Of a stretch of 64,000 nt of DNA, positions 26,045 to 35,063 are shown piece after piece (the stretch's first letter is position 1; each line of letters starts with the position of its first letter). The notes beneath the pieces are model-generated. The model was not told where the DNA came from, ran no database searches, and was given only the letters and a program-made list of their open reading frames with translations. The position numbers were made by a program, and so were the translations under genes. This stretch comes from Enorma phocaeensis (lineage in GTDB: Bacteria > Actinomycetota > Coriobacteriia > Coriobacteriales > Coriobacteriaceae): NCBI RefSeq assembly GCF_900186505.1, contig NZ_LT891970.1, positions 542,451 through 606,450 on the forward strand, given 5' to 3'.

Positions 26045-26622
26045 CAGCGGAACCTGATCGTGCCGGTCACGGGGTCCATCTCTTCCACGATGGCAAGCGA
26101 TTGGAGGTCGTAGCCGCGCTCGCGCAGACGGTCGCCGCCGCCCTGGAAGCCCTTTTCGATCGCGATGCCGATCCCCTCGACCACCGCACCCGCTTCCTCG
26201 CACAGCTCGATAAGGCCCCTCAGGGCGCAGCCGTTTGCCAGAAAGTCGTCGATGAGCAGAACGTGCTCGCCGGCATTCAGGAACTTCTTCGCCACGATGA
26301 CGTGGTAGTCGCGCTGCTTGGTGAAGGAGTGGATGCTCGTCACATACTGCTCGCCATCCAAGTTGATGGACTGGTACTTCTTGGCAAACACAACAGGGAC
26401 GTTACCAAAGCTGCGCGCGGCAACGCATGCGATGCCGATACCCGAGGCCTCGATCGTCAGGATCTTATCGATGCGCTTGCCCGCGAAGAGACGCGCCCAC
26501 TCGACGCCCATGCGGTCGAACAGCTCCACATCGCACTGGTGGTTGAGGAACGTGTCGACCTTGAGGACATCTCCCTCCTTCACCGTTCCGTACCGGCTGA
26601 TGTACTCCTCTAGCTCTTTCAT
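26044..26622 (-). CDS. xpt: Xanthine phosphoribosyltransferase
   Basis: Predicted 192 residues, the family length. The PRPP loop is VLLIDDFLANGCAL. ASGIGIACVAARSF and FAKKYQSINLDGEQY are typical of Xpt. It converts xanthine plus PRPP to XMP. It is coupled to the permease gene by a one-base overlap. A TATAAT-like box lies upstream at 26698-26693. No purine-riboswitch aptamer was found between this box and the start. Confidence 0.92.
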   Translation of the reverse strand: MKELEEYISRYGTVKEGDVLKVDTFLNHQCDVELFDRMGVEWARLFAGKRIDKILTIEASGIGIACVAARSFGNVPVVFAKKYQSINLDGEQYVTSIHSFTKQRDYHVIVAKKFLNAGEHVLLIDDFLANGCALRGLIELCEEAGAVVEGIGIAIEKGFQGGGDRLRERGYDLQSLAIVEEMDPVTGTIRFR

Positions 26623-26692
26623 GGCATCCCATCTCGCCCATGCCCGCTAACGGGCCGATCGCGCCCGCGTGCCGGGCACCGCAGATGATGAG

Positions 26693-26698
26693 ATTATA
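26693..26698 (-). promoter_or_regulatory. Likely -10 element for xpt
   Basis: The minus strand reads CGTATAATCT here, a perfect TATAAT. The -35 region is poor. It lies about 70 bases before the xpt ATG. Confidence 0.45.
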
Positions 26699-26726
26699 CG
26701 GGAAGAGTTGTCTCCGCATCATGCAA

Positions 26727-26755
26727 GCGGCCCCGGCACCAGGTGCCGGGGCCGC
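26727..26755 (-). terminator. Terminator after the PTS operon
   Basis: A perfect 14-bp stem, GCGGCCCCGGCACC paired with GGTGCCGGGGCCGC, has a one-base centre. It lies 33 bases after the EIIA stop. A clear T-run is missing, so rho-independent action is uncertain. Confidence 0.6.
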
Positions 26756-26787
26756 TCGTAAAGGGTGCATGAGCCTCTCATGATGCG

Positions 26788-27192
26788 CTACTCGTCATCC
26801 TCATCCACGACGGAGATGCACTCGTTCATGAACACCAGCTGGTCGCGGGCGCTCTGGACCGTACGGGCGATGTCCTCGTAAGCCAGCTGCCCGCCGGCGA
26901 CGGCGAGCTCGAGGGCGCATGGGACGTTGACGCCGGTGACCACGAAGACCTTGTCCCCGATGTAGCGCTGGAACGCCTGGTTCACGCTGCCCTGCATCAT
27001 ATCGGTGAACACCAAGACCTCGTCATCGGGATCGAATCCGGCGAACACCTCGGCGATCTGGTCATCAAGAGACGTTTCGTCCACATAGGCGTTGATATCG
27101 ACGATGCCCAGCTGGTCGCCGCCGATGAACTCCAGCGTGTCCCTCAATCCCGCAGCAAACCTATGATGCGAAGCTATGACGATCCGCCTCAT
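26788..27192 (-). CDS. PTS mannose-family EIIA component
   Basis: Predicted 134 residues. The start MRRIVIASHHRFAAGL holds the phospho-accepting histidine near position 9 or 10, and the VFTDMMQGSVNQAF stretch is typical of EIIA-Man. It takes phosphate from HPr and passes it to EIIB. The ATG overlaps the stop of the ceramidase-like gene by four bases (ATGA). It is the last gene of the PTS operon, separated from the other PTS genes by that hydrolase. Confidence 0.88.
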   Translation of the reverse strand: MRRIVIASHHRFAAGLRDTLEFIGGDQLGIVDINAYVDETSLDDQIAEVFAGFDPDDEVLVFTDMMQGSVNQAFQRYIGDKVFVVTGVNVPCALELAVAGGQLAYEDIARTVQSARDQLVFMNECISVVDEDDE

Positions 27193-28415
27193 ACCTGTCC
27201 CCCGAATGCGTCTAGCACGTTTTCGATACCGCCTTCGGGTAGCTTCGTCACAAATGATTCGTACCCGAGGCCGAAATCGCCCGCCGGCACGAAGTAGCCC
27301 TGGCCGTCATTCGCATAGCCTATCACAATGGCCACTTTGCCCGGGAACATCGCTTTGATGCGCATGCCCAGCGTGGAGCCAAGCTCACCGGGGAACGTGA
27401 CGAACACGACAGAGCCGAAGTCGTAGGTGCGCATGTCGATCGGGAACGCGATGCGCTCGATCTGCTGGCGCTCCGTGAGGCGAGTCACCTCGGTGCGCGC
27501 GAGCTTCTTCGCATCAAAGCTCGCCTCCGGATCGTCGAGCACGGCTTGGGCTTCGGCAACCTTCTCGCGGTAGCTGGGCCAATACACCGTGTTGTCGTAG
27601 TCGATGTCCTGGTGGAACACCGACACCGCGGGCGCCGAGAGCTCGATCGGCTCGAACGAGCCGCGCATGATCTCGTTGGCGATGCCGCACGAAACGCGAG
27701 CGAGCTCGGCGAAGTCGTTTCCCTTGCGGAACTGCCGGTTGCCCAAATCGCCCGATGCCCCCGTAAAGGTATAGGGCACAACCCCGATCCAATCGGCGAT
27801 TCGAGCTCGGACCGCGCCCTGGACATCCGTCGTGAGGTAGCGGTTCTTGGGACCCACCACCGTGGCATGGCAGTTGAAGTTCAGCATGCCCGCGACCGTG
27901 GCCCCAGCCGCATCCACAAACTTCACGACAAAGACCTCGTCGTCGAAAGGCTTGTCCTTCGAATTGCGGTTGCTGTACCAACCGCGAACATGGGTGCGCA
28001 GCACCTCGCAGCTCGCCTCGACGAGCTCATCGGGAAGAAGGGTTGCCGCCTGCACCACCAGGCCGCAGACCATCTCCGGCCAGCCGAGGGTCTCCTTGCC
28101 GGTGATACCCCCCTCGCGCAGGCTCGTGGGGCACGAGTGGGAATGGATGGTGCTCACTACGAGATGCTCATCGTCGATCTCAAGCGCCTCGCAGAGCAGC
28201 TCGCGAAGCCGTTCGGTACGCGAGCGGTTGATGTTGCACACGTCGAGCGACACGAACATGGTGCGCGTGCCATCTACCTCGACGAGGAGCAGCACCGCAT
28301 AGGCGTCGTCATGGACCCCGAGCGCCGGCAGCCTGCGCTCATCGCTGCCGTAGCCATCCATGTAGAACACACCCGTTGGCGTGATGCGCACGCAGGTGGT
28401 TGCCACCTTGATCAT
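27189..28415 (-). CDS. Neutral/alkaline ceramidase-like hydrolase inside the PTS operon
   Basis: Predicted 408 residues, shorter than true ceramidases (about 640 or more), which carry an extra C-terminal domain. Family signs: HSHSCPT (histidine zinc site), NFNCHATVVGP (second zinc histidine) and GASGDLGNR, at the place of the GDVSPN nucleophile motif. There is no signal peptide, so it acts in the cytosol, unlike secreted ceramidases. It lies between EIID and EIIA and overlaps EIIA by four bases. A reasonable inference is that it hydrolyses an amide or ester in the sugar derivative imported by this PTS. Ceramide is an unlikely substrate. Confidence 0.72.
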   Translation of the reverse strand: MIKVATTCVRITPTGVFYMDGYGSDERRLPALGVHDDAYAVLLLVEVDGTRTMFVSLDVCNINRSRTERLRELLCEALEIDDEHLVVSTIHSHSCPTSLREGGITGKETLGWPEMVCGLVVQAATLLPDELVEASCEVLRTHVRGWYSNRNSKDKPFDDEVFVVKFVDAAGATVAGMLNFNCHATVVGPKNRYLTTDVQGAVRARIADWIGVVPYTFTGASGDLGNRQFRKGNDFAELARVSCGIANEIMRGSFEPIELSAPAVSVFHQDIDYDNTVYWPSYREKVAEAQAVLDDPEASFDAKKLARTEVTRLTERQQIERIAFPIDMRTYDFGSVVFVTFPGELGSTLGMRIKAMFPGKVAIVIGYANDGQGYFVPAGDFGLGYESFVTKLPEGGIENVLDAFGGQV

Positions 28416-28504
28416 CGTAGACCTCCAGAACTAGGAACCCATAGCATGCGGGCGGAGGGGCGGAGCGGCCACCCCTCCGCGAAAGCACCTAAGCGGCTCC
28501 GAAT

Positions 28505-29368
28505 CTACACCAGGATGCCGAATGCCGAGCAGACCATGGAGATGACAATGATGGCCACGATGATGGCGATCAGATTGACACGACGCTTGATCAGCACGTA
28601 CACAATCCAGGTTGCGAGCACCGGCATGATGCCGAGCATGATCATGTCGAGGATGCCCTCTTGGAAGTTCAGCGTGACGTCGCCCATGGTGAAGGTGAGG
28701 CCGACGGTGATGCTGACGACCGACGGAATGAGCGCGCCTACGACGGTAAGGCCGAGCACGCTCATCGCCTCGGTGAATACCGGAATCTTGTCGGCGAGCG
28801 TCGTGATCAGCGAGGTGCCGAACTTATAACCGGTCTTCCAGTTGTTGAGCGACCACCAGAAGATGACGAGGCCGACGGCGAGCCACAGGAAGATGCCGAC
28901 GGGGTTGCCCTCCTGTGCCATGTATGCCGCGATGGAACCCATGACGGTTGGCACGAGCGTCCAGAGGATGGAGTCGCCGATGCCGGACATGGAACCCATG
29001 AGACCGACCTTGAGGTCGTTAACTGCCTCGAGGCCCTGGTTGTGCTGCTTGTCCTCGATGGCCAGCGCGGCGCCGAGCAGCAAGCCGCCAACCGGCGGGG
29101 TCACGTTGAAGTAGCGGCCGGCGTTCTCGAGGGAGCGCTTGTAGCCTTCCTCGTCGTCGGCATAGATCTTGCGCAGGGCATCCGCCTCGGCGAAGATCAC
29201 GGACGGAGCGAGCTGGGTCTCGTAGTTGAAGCCCATGACCGCCATCTTCCAGCGGCGACCGCACTTCTCGAGATCCTTATCGGTCAGGACGGGATCAAAG
29301 GAGCCATCGGGGTTGGGACCGACCTTGATTTCGGGCTCGGTCTGGCTGCTAAGCGTCTCGTTACTCAT
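28505..29368 (-). CDS. PTS mannose-family EIID component
   Basis: Predicted 287 residues. Typical EIID features are the N-terminal cytosolic region with MGFNYETQLAP and the motif NVTPPVGGLLLGAALAIED, followed by GLMGSMSGIGDS and C-terminal membrane helices. The ATG at 29368 overlaps the last eight bases of EIIC (ATGAGTAA), which fixes the start; the longer frame to 29419 is not used. With EIIC it forms the sugar channel. Confidence 0.92.
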   Translation of the reverse strand: MSNETLSSQTEPEIKVGPNPDGSFDPVLTDKDLEKCGRRWKMAVMGFNYETQLAPSVIFAEADALRKIYADDEEGYKRSLENAGRYFNVTPPVGGLLLGAALAIEDKQHNQGLEAVNDLKVGLMGSMSGIGDSILWTLVPTVMGSIAAYMAQEGNPVGIFLWLAVGLVIFWWSLNNWKTGYKFGTSLITTLADKIPVFTEAMSVLGLTVVGALIPSVVSITVGLTFTMGDVTLNFQEGILDMIMLGIMPVLATWIVYVLIKRRVNLIAIIVAIIVISMVCSAFGILV

Positions 29369-30140
29369 CTTCGAGCACTCCTTCCGAGGTCTGGGCGGCG
29401 GCAGCGGGGGCGGCGGCATGGGACTTGTAGTACTCGTAGGCCGCAGCGCCAGCGAGCATGGCGATCGGCAGGATGCCCAGGCCCAGGTAGGCGGAGAGCA
29501 CGAAGCCGATGACCACGAAGCTGAAGAACTGCTTGACCGGCATGTAGTTCAAGAGCATGGCCATACCGACAACGGGCAGGATGCCGCCGGCGATCGAGAG
29601 GCCACCGGTGAACCAAGCAGGCATGGCGTTGAGCACCGCATTCACGGCGTCGCCGCCGATGAGCATGACGATCAGCACGGGAAGCATCTCGCCCACGCAG
29701 AACAGCACGGGTCCGATCCAGGTGACAGCCTTCATCATGCCGTAGTTGCCCTTATGTGCGAAATCGAGCTGCTTGTGCGCCATGAAGATGTTGAGCGTCT
29801 TGACGATGACGTCGATCTGCACCCACAGCAGACCGACGGCGATGCCGATGGTCAGGCCGACGCTCATGTCCTGGCCGGTCGTCACGGTCACGACCGTGCC
29901 GACGATAGCCGCCATGATGTAGTCGGGCACCGACGAGCCGCCAAGGGCGGCGACGCCGAGGGACATGAGCATGCAGGTCGCGCCGATCTGCATGCCGGTA
30001 AAGGGGTCTCCGATGACCAAACCGGCAAGCGTGGCCCACAGCACGCAGTTATGGCCGTTGATCTGCGTACCGATACGGTCGAAACGGTAGATACCTGCGA
30101 TGAGAGCGACGAGAATGATCTGGACGATCGAAAGTTCCAT
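29361..30140 (-). CDS. PTS mannose-family EIIC component
   Basis: Predicted 259 residues, mostly membrane helices. The QINGHNCVLWATLAGLVIGD and GMQIGATCMLMSLG stretches are characteristic of the EIIC-Man/Sor channel. The C-terminal tail is Ala-rich and charged. It lies 18 bases downstream of EIIB and overlaps EIID. The sugar specificity cannot be read from the sequence. Confidence 0.92.
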   Translation of the reverse strand: MELSIVQIILVALIAGIYRFDRIGTQINGHNCVLWATLAGLVIGDPFTGMQIGATCMLMSLGVAALGGSSVPDYIMAAIVGTVVTVTTGQDMSVGLTIGIAVGLLWVQIDVIVKTLNIFMAHKQLDFAHKGNYGMMKAVTWIGPVLFCVGEMLPVLIVMLIGGDAVNAVLNAMPAWFTGGLSIAGGILPVVGMAMLLNYMPVKQFFSFVVIGFVLSAYLGLGILPIAMLAGAAAYEYYKSHAAAPAAAAQTSEGVLEDE

Positions 30141-30158
30141 CTATCCCATCTCCTTTCA

Positions 30159-30644
30159 CTATGAAATCAACGCGTCGAGCGATTCCGCCTTGTCGGCGGG
30201 GATGTACTGGACCGACATCTTGCATCCGGTGGCGCCGATGGCACGGTAGACCGGGATGTCCGACTCGAGCACATACGCGCGACGGCTCACCTGGCGGGCA
30301 GCGGTGCCCTCCGGCGGGGTCACGGTGCCCCCGAGCACGAGCTCAGGGATGGTCTGGCCGCACTCAATCACGTCCAGGATGGTCTGCGGGTCGCGTGCGA
30401 TCACAAACACGGTATGGTCGTCATACTTGCCGGCCTTGAAATTGGCCATCGCCGTTTCATGCGAGATGATCGACAGCGCCAATCCCGCAGGCTTGGCCAT
30501 GCGCATGCCGGCCTTCTTGGTCGGGTCGTTTGCGTACTCGTCATCGATCACCATGAGACGCTGGGGCCGATACTCCGGCACCCACTGCGTGGCGACGATG
30601 CCGTGCAGCAGACGGTTGTCGATGCGTGCTGCAACGATGCTCAA
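30159..30644 (-). CDS. PTS mannose-family EIIB component
   Basis: Predicted 161 residues. The RIDNRLLHGIVATQWV motif contains the phosphorylated histidine, and VIDDEYANDPTKKAGMRMAKP is typical of the fold. The start is best taken as TTG at 30644, giving the usual family start (M)SIVAARID, with AGGTGA about five bases upstream. An upstream GTG at 30653 is possible. The regulator gene ends 46 bases before. Confidence 0.88.
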   Translation of the reverse strand: MSIVAARIDNRLLHGIVATQWVPEYRPQRLMVIDDEYANDPTKKAGMRMAKPAGLALSIISHETAMANFKAGKYDDHTVFVIARDPQTILDVIECGQTIPELVLGGTVTPPEGTAARQVSRRAYVLESDIPVYRAIGATGCKMSVQYIPADKAESLDALIS

Positions 30645-30690
30645 ACCTCTCACCTTTCCTTTCCTGTCTGCCTGAGCGGGAACGGGCCGC

Positions 30691-33432
30691 TCATTCATCT
30701 TCCTGGCCAACGGATCCGTTCATGGGGTATGCACGCTTGCGCAGGGCGTGCTGCGGGTAGATGTAGTCGTATGCGTACACGATCTCGGCGACGGGCACCT
30801 CGACGTGGTAGTGGGCGGAGATATCGGCGAAGCTCTCGCGGAACGCCTCGATGAAATCAGCATGGTCGCGCTCGAACGTCTCATCGTCGCAGCTCTCGAT
30901 GGGCGTGCGCGTCACGAGCCGCTCGACGAGGCAGCACAGGTGCACGTACAGGCCGATCATTCGGCTCTCGATCGGCGCTCCGGTCAGCAGCCGCAGCGTG
31001 CCAACAGCGCGCTCGATCTCTGAGTAGAGCTTCGACGGATTCAAGATAGTGATCGACTCCACGACGTTGCGCAGCGTCAGGTTCTTAACGAGGTTGCGCC
31101 GGAACGCCCCCAAGCCCTCAGGGTCCAGATACCGCGAGAAGACGCGGTCGACCTGGACATCGCTCCTACCAGCGATGAGGTCCTCGAGTGCGATGTAGGG
31201 CACGCCGACCAGCTGCGGGTTGCTCGTGCCGATCACTGCACGCACCGCAAAGCGAGAGAAGACCGAATCATTGATGCCGTTGTCCACCAGCTGCCGGAAG
31301 TCGCGAGCCACGAGGCGCACGTCCGCAGCGGGATCGAGGCTCTGGCTGATAAGCTCCTTGATCTTCTCGGCTGCCTCGATGCCGCCCTCGGCGCAGAACA
31401 CGATCGCGTCCTGACGCACGGAACGCTGGACCAGCCGGTAGCTGCACACGCATGAGGAAACAGCGTTCTCGAGCACCTCGTCCAGCGAGCGGCCTGCGAT
31501 CAACCCCACACCCACCTCGAGCGCGAGCCCGGTCGACACGTTGTTGACGATGCCGATGGTCTTGTCGGAGAACGCCTGGAGGTCCTTGTAGATGTCGCGC
31601 AGCGACCCCGTGTCGACCAGGATGGCAAGCTCATCGCAGAACGAGAAGTGGTCGATAATCTGCTGCAGCTTGCCTATGACATCACGCACCTGCTGGTCGT
31701 AAGGCATGTCGATCGCCTCGAACACACGCGTGCCAAGCAGGCGGTTCGCGGCATCGGCCAAGCTGGTCGCCGTCGAGTACCCGTGCGCCAGGATGATCCC
31801 CAACCTGCGCCGACTGCCCGGCTCGACCTGCGCAGCGTCCACGTGCGCAGCGATCAGCAGACGCGTGAGGGCATCGAGCTCGATGCCCAGCGTGCGCATC
31901 AGCTCCATGGAGATGCGGTCGGCAACCGATGAGCAGAACTCCTGATGCGGAAAGACCGTCGAGAACAGTGCGGCTAGATCGGACGCGTATTCAGCTTTCC
32001 AGTGCGCAAGCTGCATCGAAGGCCAGATCTGGCTGCAGACCTCACGCGTCACCACCAGCGCGCTCTTCTTGGTAAGGTTGATGGAGTACAGGCTGTTTAC
32101 GCCATCGATGATCTCATCGACCACGTGCCCGTAGGCACCCGAGCGCGCCAGCAGGCGCTGGTCCTCGAATACCAGGTAGTCCTCATAGTCACGCGTGCTG
32201 CGCATGATGCGGTCGGCCAGCTCGTCGCTGGTGATGCTACCCGCGCAATAGAGGTCCCACGACTCGATCATCGGCGACAGCAGGCGCAGCTCGTGTTCGC
32301 TGCCTTGGACGGCGGCGGTCCGGGTAACATCGATGAGCTGCAGATCCTCGTCATCGTGGGTCACCGGCGCACCATCTATGATCTCATCCGGCAGCTGGTA
32401 GGTGCGGATCTGCAGGCGATCGCCCTCGAGCCGCAGGAACGCCTCGGCGCAGCAAGCCGTGATCGCCGCACGCATGCCGCGAACGTTCTCATCGTAATCG
32501 GCCTCGGCCAACCGATGGAAGGCGCCCTTGCTGATGAACACATCCGTGCCCATGCGCCGGCCCTCGAGCTTCAGGAAATGCAAGATGAGTTCCTCGCGCT
32601 CCTCCGGCGTACGGTCACGCAGCGGGGGCAGGTACACCATGATCGGAAGGCGCCGGATGAGCTCGCGCGCTTCCGCAGAATCGCGCTCCCCCGCCATGGA
32701 GAAGAAGACGCGCACGCCATGGGCGCCATCAGCCTGATTGGCGCGAATTCCTTCTGGGCAGAGCCGCGACACGATGACCTCGCGCATGGAGACCGGCAGC
32801 TGATCGATGTCCTTCAGGTAGAGCAGGCCGATGTCGCCGGCTGTAAGCAGGCCATCGTTCTCGCCATCACCAAACAGCTCGTCGACCAAACGAACGGCAT
32901 CCTCGCGGTAATGGGAGCACTCGATGCGCACGAAGCGCGAGGATGCCGGAAGGATCTCCTGATGCACGCCATATTCGAATGCGAGCTCGGCGAACAGCGA
33001 TTTGCCCGTACCGTATTGGCCAAGCAGCAAGACGGGAATCCCGCAGGGCGGATACACCATGGCGGCGCGAATCTGGTCGATGCAGGCAGACAGCGACAGC
33101 TCGCTGCCGATTGCCCTTTCAAAATCTGGTGCCGCGGGCTTGCTCTGCGAGAACAGGCTGTCCACCGAGCTGAACGTCGAGCGGTCCAAGCCAACCTGCA
33201 TGTAGCGCTCAAGATCGCGCCGATGAAAGTAGTACACGGGCTTGCTGCCGGCCTTGACCGCCAAATCCGCCCGAACAAGATCGTTGAGATACTGGCTCGC
33301 GAGGTTGCGGGAAACCGCGAGCGCGCTTGCGATGGATGCGGTCGTGAACCGATCGAGCCGCGAGCGGTCGATCTCACGCGTGATGCCATCGAGATACGCA
33401 AGCACGTCTTTTTGTGTCTCCGGGATGCTCAT
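30691..33432 (-). CDS. LevR-like PTS regulator lacking the sigma-54 GAFTGA loop
   Basis: Predicted 913 residues. Order: N-terminal winged HTH (about 1-70), AAA+ domain with LLGQYGTGKS and LLYLKDIDQLP, PRD-type regulatory domain, an EIIA-Man-like domain (GIILAHGYSTATSLADAA), an EIIB-like segment, and a second PRD at the C-terminus. This is the LevR/MtlR-type layout. At the position where LevR has GAFTGA, needed to touch sigma-54, this protein reads ELFGDGENDGLLTAGDIG. It probably activates by another route. The ATG at 33432 has AGGGAGGA upstream. It lies immediately before the PTS genes on the same strand and likely controls them by phosphorylation state. Confidence 0.85.
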   Translation of the reverse strand: MSIPETQKDVLAYLDGITREIDRSRLDRFTTASIASALAVSRNLASQYLNDLVRADLAVKAGSKPVYYFHRRDLERYMQVGLDRSTFSSVDSLFSQSKPAAPDFERAIGSELSLSACIDQIRAAMVYPPCGIPVLLLGQYGTGKSLFAELAFEYGVHQEILPASSRFVRIECSHYREDAVRLVDELFGDGENDGLLTAGDIGLLYLKDIDQLPVSMREVIVSRLCPEGIRANQADGAHGVRVFFSMAGERDSAEARELIRRLPIMVYLPPLRDRTPEEREELILHFLKLEGRRMGTDVFISKGAFHRLAEADYDENVRGMRAAITACCAEAFLRLEGDRLQIRTYQLPDEIIDGAPVTHDDEDLQLIDVTRTAAVQGSEHELRLLSPMIESWDLYCAGSITSDELADRIMRSTRDYEDYLVFEDQRLLARSGAYGHVVDEIIDGVNSLYSINLTKKSALVVTREVCSQIWPSMQLAHWKAEYASDLAALFSTVFPHQEFCSSVADRISMELMRTLGIELDALTRLLIAAHVDAAQVEPGSRRRLGIILAHGYSTATSLADAANRLLGTRVFEAIDMPYDQQVRDVIGKLQQIIDHFSFCDELAILVDTGSLRDIYKDLQAFSDKTIGIVNNVSTGLALEVGVGLIAGRSLDEVLENAVSSCVCSYRLVQRSVRQDAIVFCAEGGIEAAEKIKELISQSLDPAADVRLVARDFRQLVDNGINDSVFSRFAVRAVIGTSNPQLVGVPYIALEDLIAGRSDVQVDRVFSRYLDPEGLGAFRRNLVKNLTLRNVVESITILNPSKLYSEIERAVGTLRLLTGAPIESRMIGLYVHLCCLVERLVTRTPIESCDDETFERDHADFIEAFRESFADISAHYHVEVPVAEIVYAYDYIYPQHALRKRAYPMNGSVGQEDE

Positions 33433-33555
33433 CGAGGCAGTCCTCCCTTCTGCGTCTCCAACTGTACGGGGCTTGCCCGAACCATCCTGCGACAATGGAA
33501 CCTTTCGCCACATGCCGTTCGCTTTCGTCACGTGGGCGACATTCCTTCACAAATG

Positions 33556-33591
33556 AGCCGCGATGCTCGACACGTGCCGGGCATCGCGGCT
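33556..33591 (-). terminator. Terminator of the malic enzyme gene
   Basis: AGCCGCGATG pairs perfectly with CATCGCGGCT around a 16-base loop, about 55 bases after the malic enzyme stop. The following bases are CATTTGTG, only weakly T-rich. Confidence 0.55.
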
Positions 33592-33646
33592 ATGTAAAGG
33601 AGGGACTACTGCAGCAGCGTCAAACAGAACGCTGCGAAGCACGGGG

Positions 33647-34825
33647 TCACCGGCGCGCCTGGCCCGTCTCGCGGGCGCAGGCCATCACCGCGTTGGAGAC
33701 AGCCGGCACAACCCGCTCGTCAAAGGGGCTCGGAATGATCAGGTCACGCTTCGCGTCGTCGCCCACCAGCCCAGCGATGGCATCTGCAGCCGCCACGAGC
33801 ATATCTTGGGTGATGTCGCGAGCGCGCACAGCCAGCGCACCCTTGAATATGCCGGGAAATGCCAGCAGGTTGTTGATCTGGTTGGGGTAATCCGAGCGAC
33901 CTGTGGCAACGATCGCCGCACCGGCGGCGAGCGCCTCATCCGGCATAATCTCTGGAACGGGGTTCGCCATCGAGAACACGATGGGTTCCGCATGCATGGA
34001 GCGCACCATGTCGCGCGAGACGATGCCGGGCGCCGACACGCCTACAAAGACGTCGGCGTCAACCATGGCGTCGGCGAGCGTGCCGCGCAGGTCCCGCGGG
34101 TTGGTACGTTCGGCCAGCTGGGCAAGCATGCCCGAAAGACCGGGGCGCCCCGCGTAAACGACCCCATCGATGTCGGAAAGGGTGATATCGGTCACGCCCA
34201 TGCGCAGCATGAGGTTTGCGATCGACGCCCCCGCCGCGCCGGCGCCCGAGATGACCACGCGCACCTGAGAGATATCGCGGCCGGTCACCCGACAAGCATT
34301 GCGCAGGGCGGCGCACGTTACCACCGCGGTGCCGTGCTGATCGTCGTGGAACACCGGGATGTCGCAGACCTCCTTCAAGCGGCGCTCTATCTCGAAGCAG
34401 CGCGGGGCGGCGATGTCCTCGAGGTTGATGCCGCCAAAGCTGCCAGATATGAGCTGGACGCAGCGGACGATCTCGTCAACATCGTGCGTGTCAACGCACA
34501 GGGGAAATGCGTCGATGTCTGCGAACGCTTTGAACAGGGCGCACTTGCCCTCCATGACGGGCATACCGGCAACCGGGCCGATATCGCCCAAACCCAGTAC
34601 CGCCGAGCCGTCGGTGATGACCGCGACCAGGTTTCCTCGGCGCGTATAGCGCCAGCATTCCTCGGGATCCCGCGAGATCTCAAGGCAGGGCTCGGCAACG
34701 CCGGGTGTATATGCTATGGCGAGCGTCTCGGGGTCGTCGAGCCTCACCCTGCTCACGACTTCGACCTTGCCCTGCCATGCTTCGTGCATCCTAAGCGATG
34801 CCGACGTTCCCATGTCGTCCGTCAT
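33647..34825 (-). CDS. NAD(P)-dependent malic enzyme
   Basis: Predicted 392 residues, the short bacterial form. YTPGVAEPCLEI, the metal-site FHDDQHGTAVV, the Rossmann SGAGAAGASIA and FSMANPVPEI motifs are all present. It decarboxylates malate to pyruvate and reduces NAD or NADP; the cofactor cannot be decided here. The ATG at 34825 has GGGAGG upstream; the frame extends to 34891 without a better start. It may feed pyruvate to fermentation. Confidence 0.94.
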   Translation of the reverse strand: MTDDMGTSASLRMHEAWQGKVEVVSRVRLDDPETLAIAYTPGVAEPCLEISRDPEECWRYTRRGNLVAVITDGSAVLGLGDIGPVAGMPVMEGKCALFKAFADIDAFPLCVDTHDVDEIVRCVQLISGSFGGINLEDIAAPRCFEIERRLKEVCDIPVFHDDQHGTAVVTCAALRNACRVTGRDISQVRVVISGAGAAGASIANLMLRMGVTDITLSDIDGVVYAGRPGLSGMLAQLAERTNPRDLRGTLADAMVDADVFVGVSAPGIVSRDMVRSMHAEPIVFSMANPVPEIMPDEALAAGAAIVATGRSDYPNQINNLLAFPGIFKGALAVRARDITQDMLVAAADAIAGLVGDDAKRDLIIPSPFDERVVPAVSNAVMACARETGQARR

Positions 34826-35063
34826 GTTCGACCTCCCGTATCGCACACCGGTACCCCAGGCGCCTTGCCTGCAAGCGAGGCGTTCCGCCATCGCTCAATG
34901 TGAGTATACGGACAGCCCGTGCGCCGGCCGTGCACCCCCGTTGTTTTCGACACGTGATCGAGACATTCGACGCGCCATGATACGGCGAGGGCGCCGCCTC
35001 TCGGCAGCGCCCCGTCAAACTTCCAATATCCACGTATGCTGGAACGGTTTAGACGCCGAGCAC

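Noticed and set aside
26623..26726. Purine riboswitch before xpt
   Set aside because: The conserved purine aptamer core bases and paired loops were not found; only a TATAAT box and GC-rich stems are present.
27546..28829. 427-codon plus-strand frame
   Set aside because: Antisense to the ceramidase-like and EIID genes; no motif.
32002..33597. 531-codon plus-strand frame
   Set aside because: Antisense to the LevR-like regulator; no recognisable motif.
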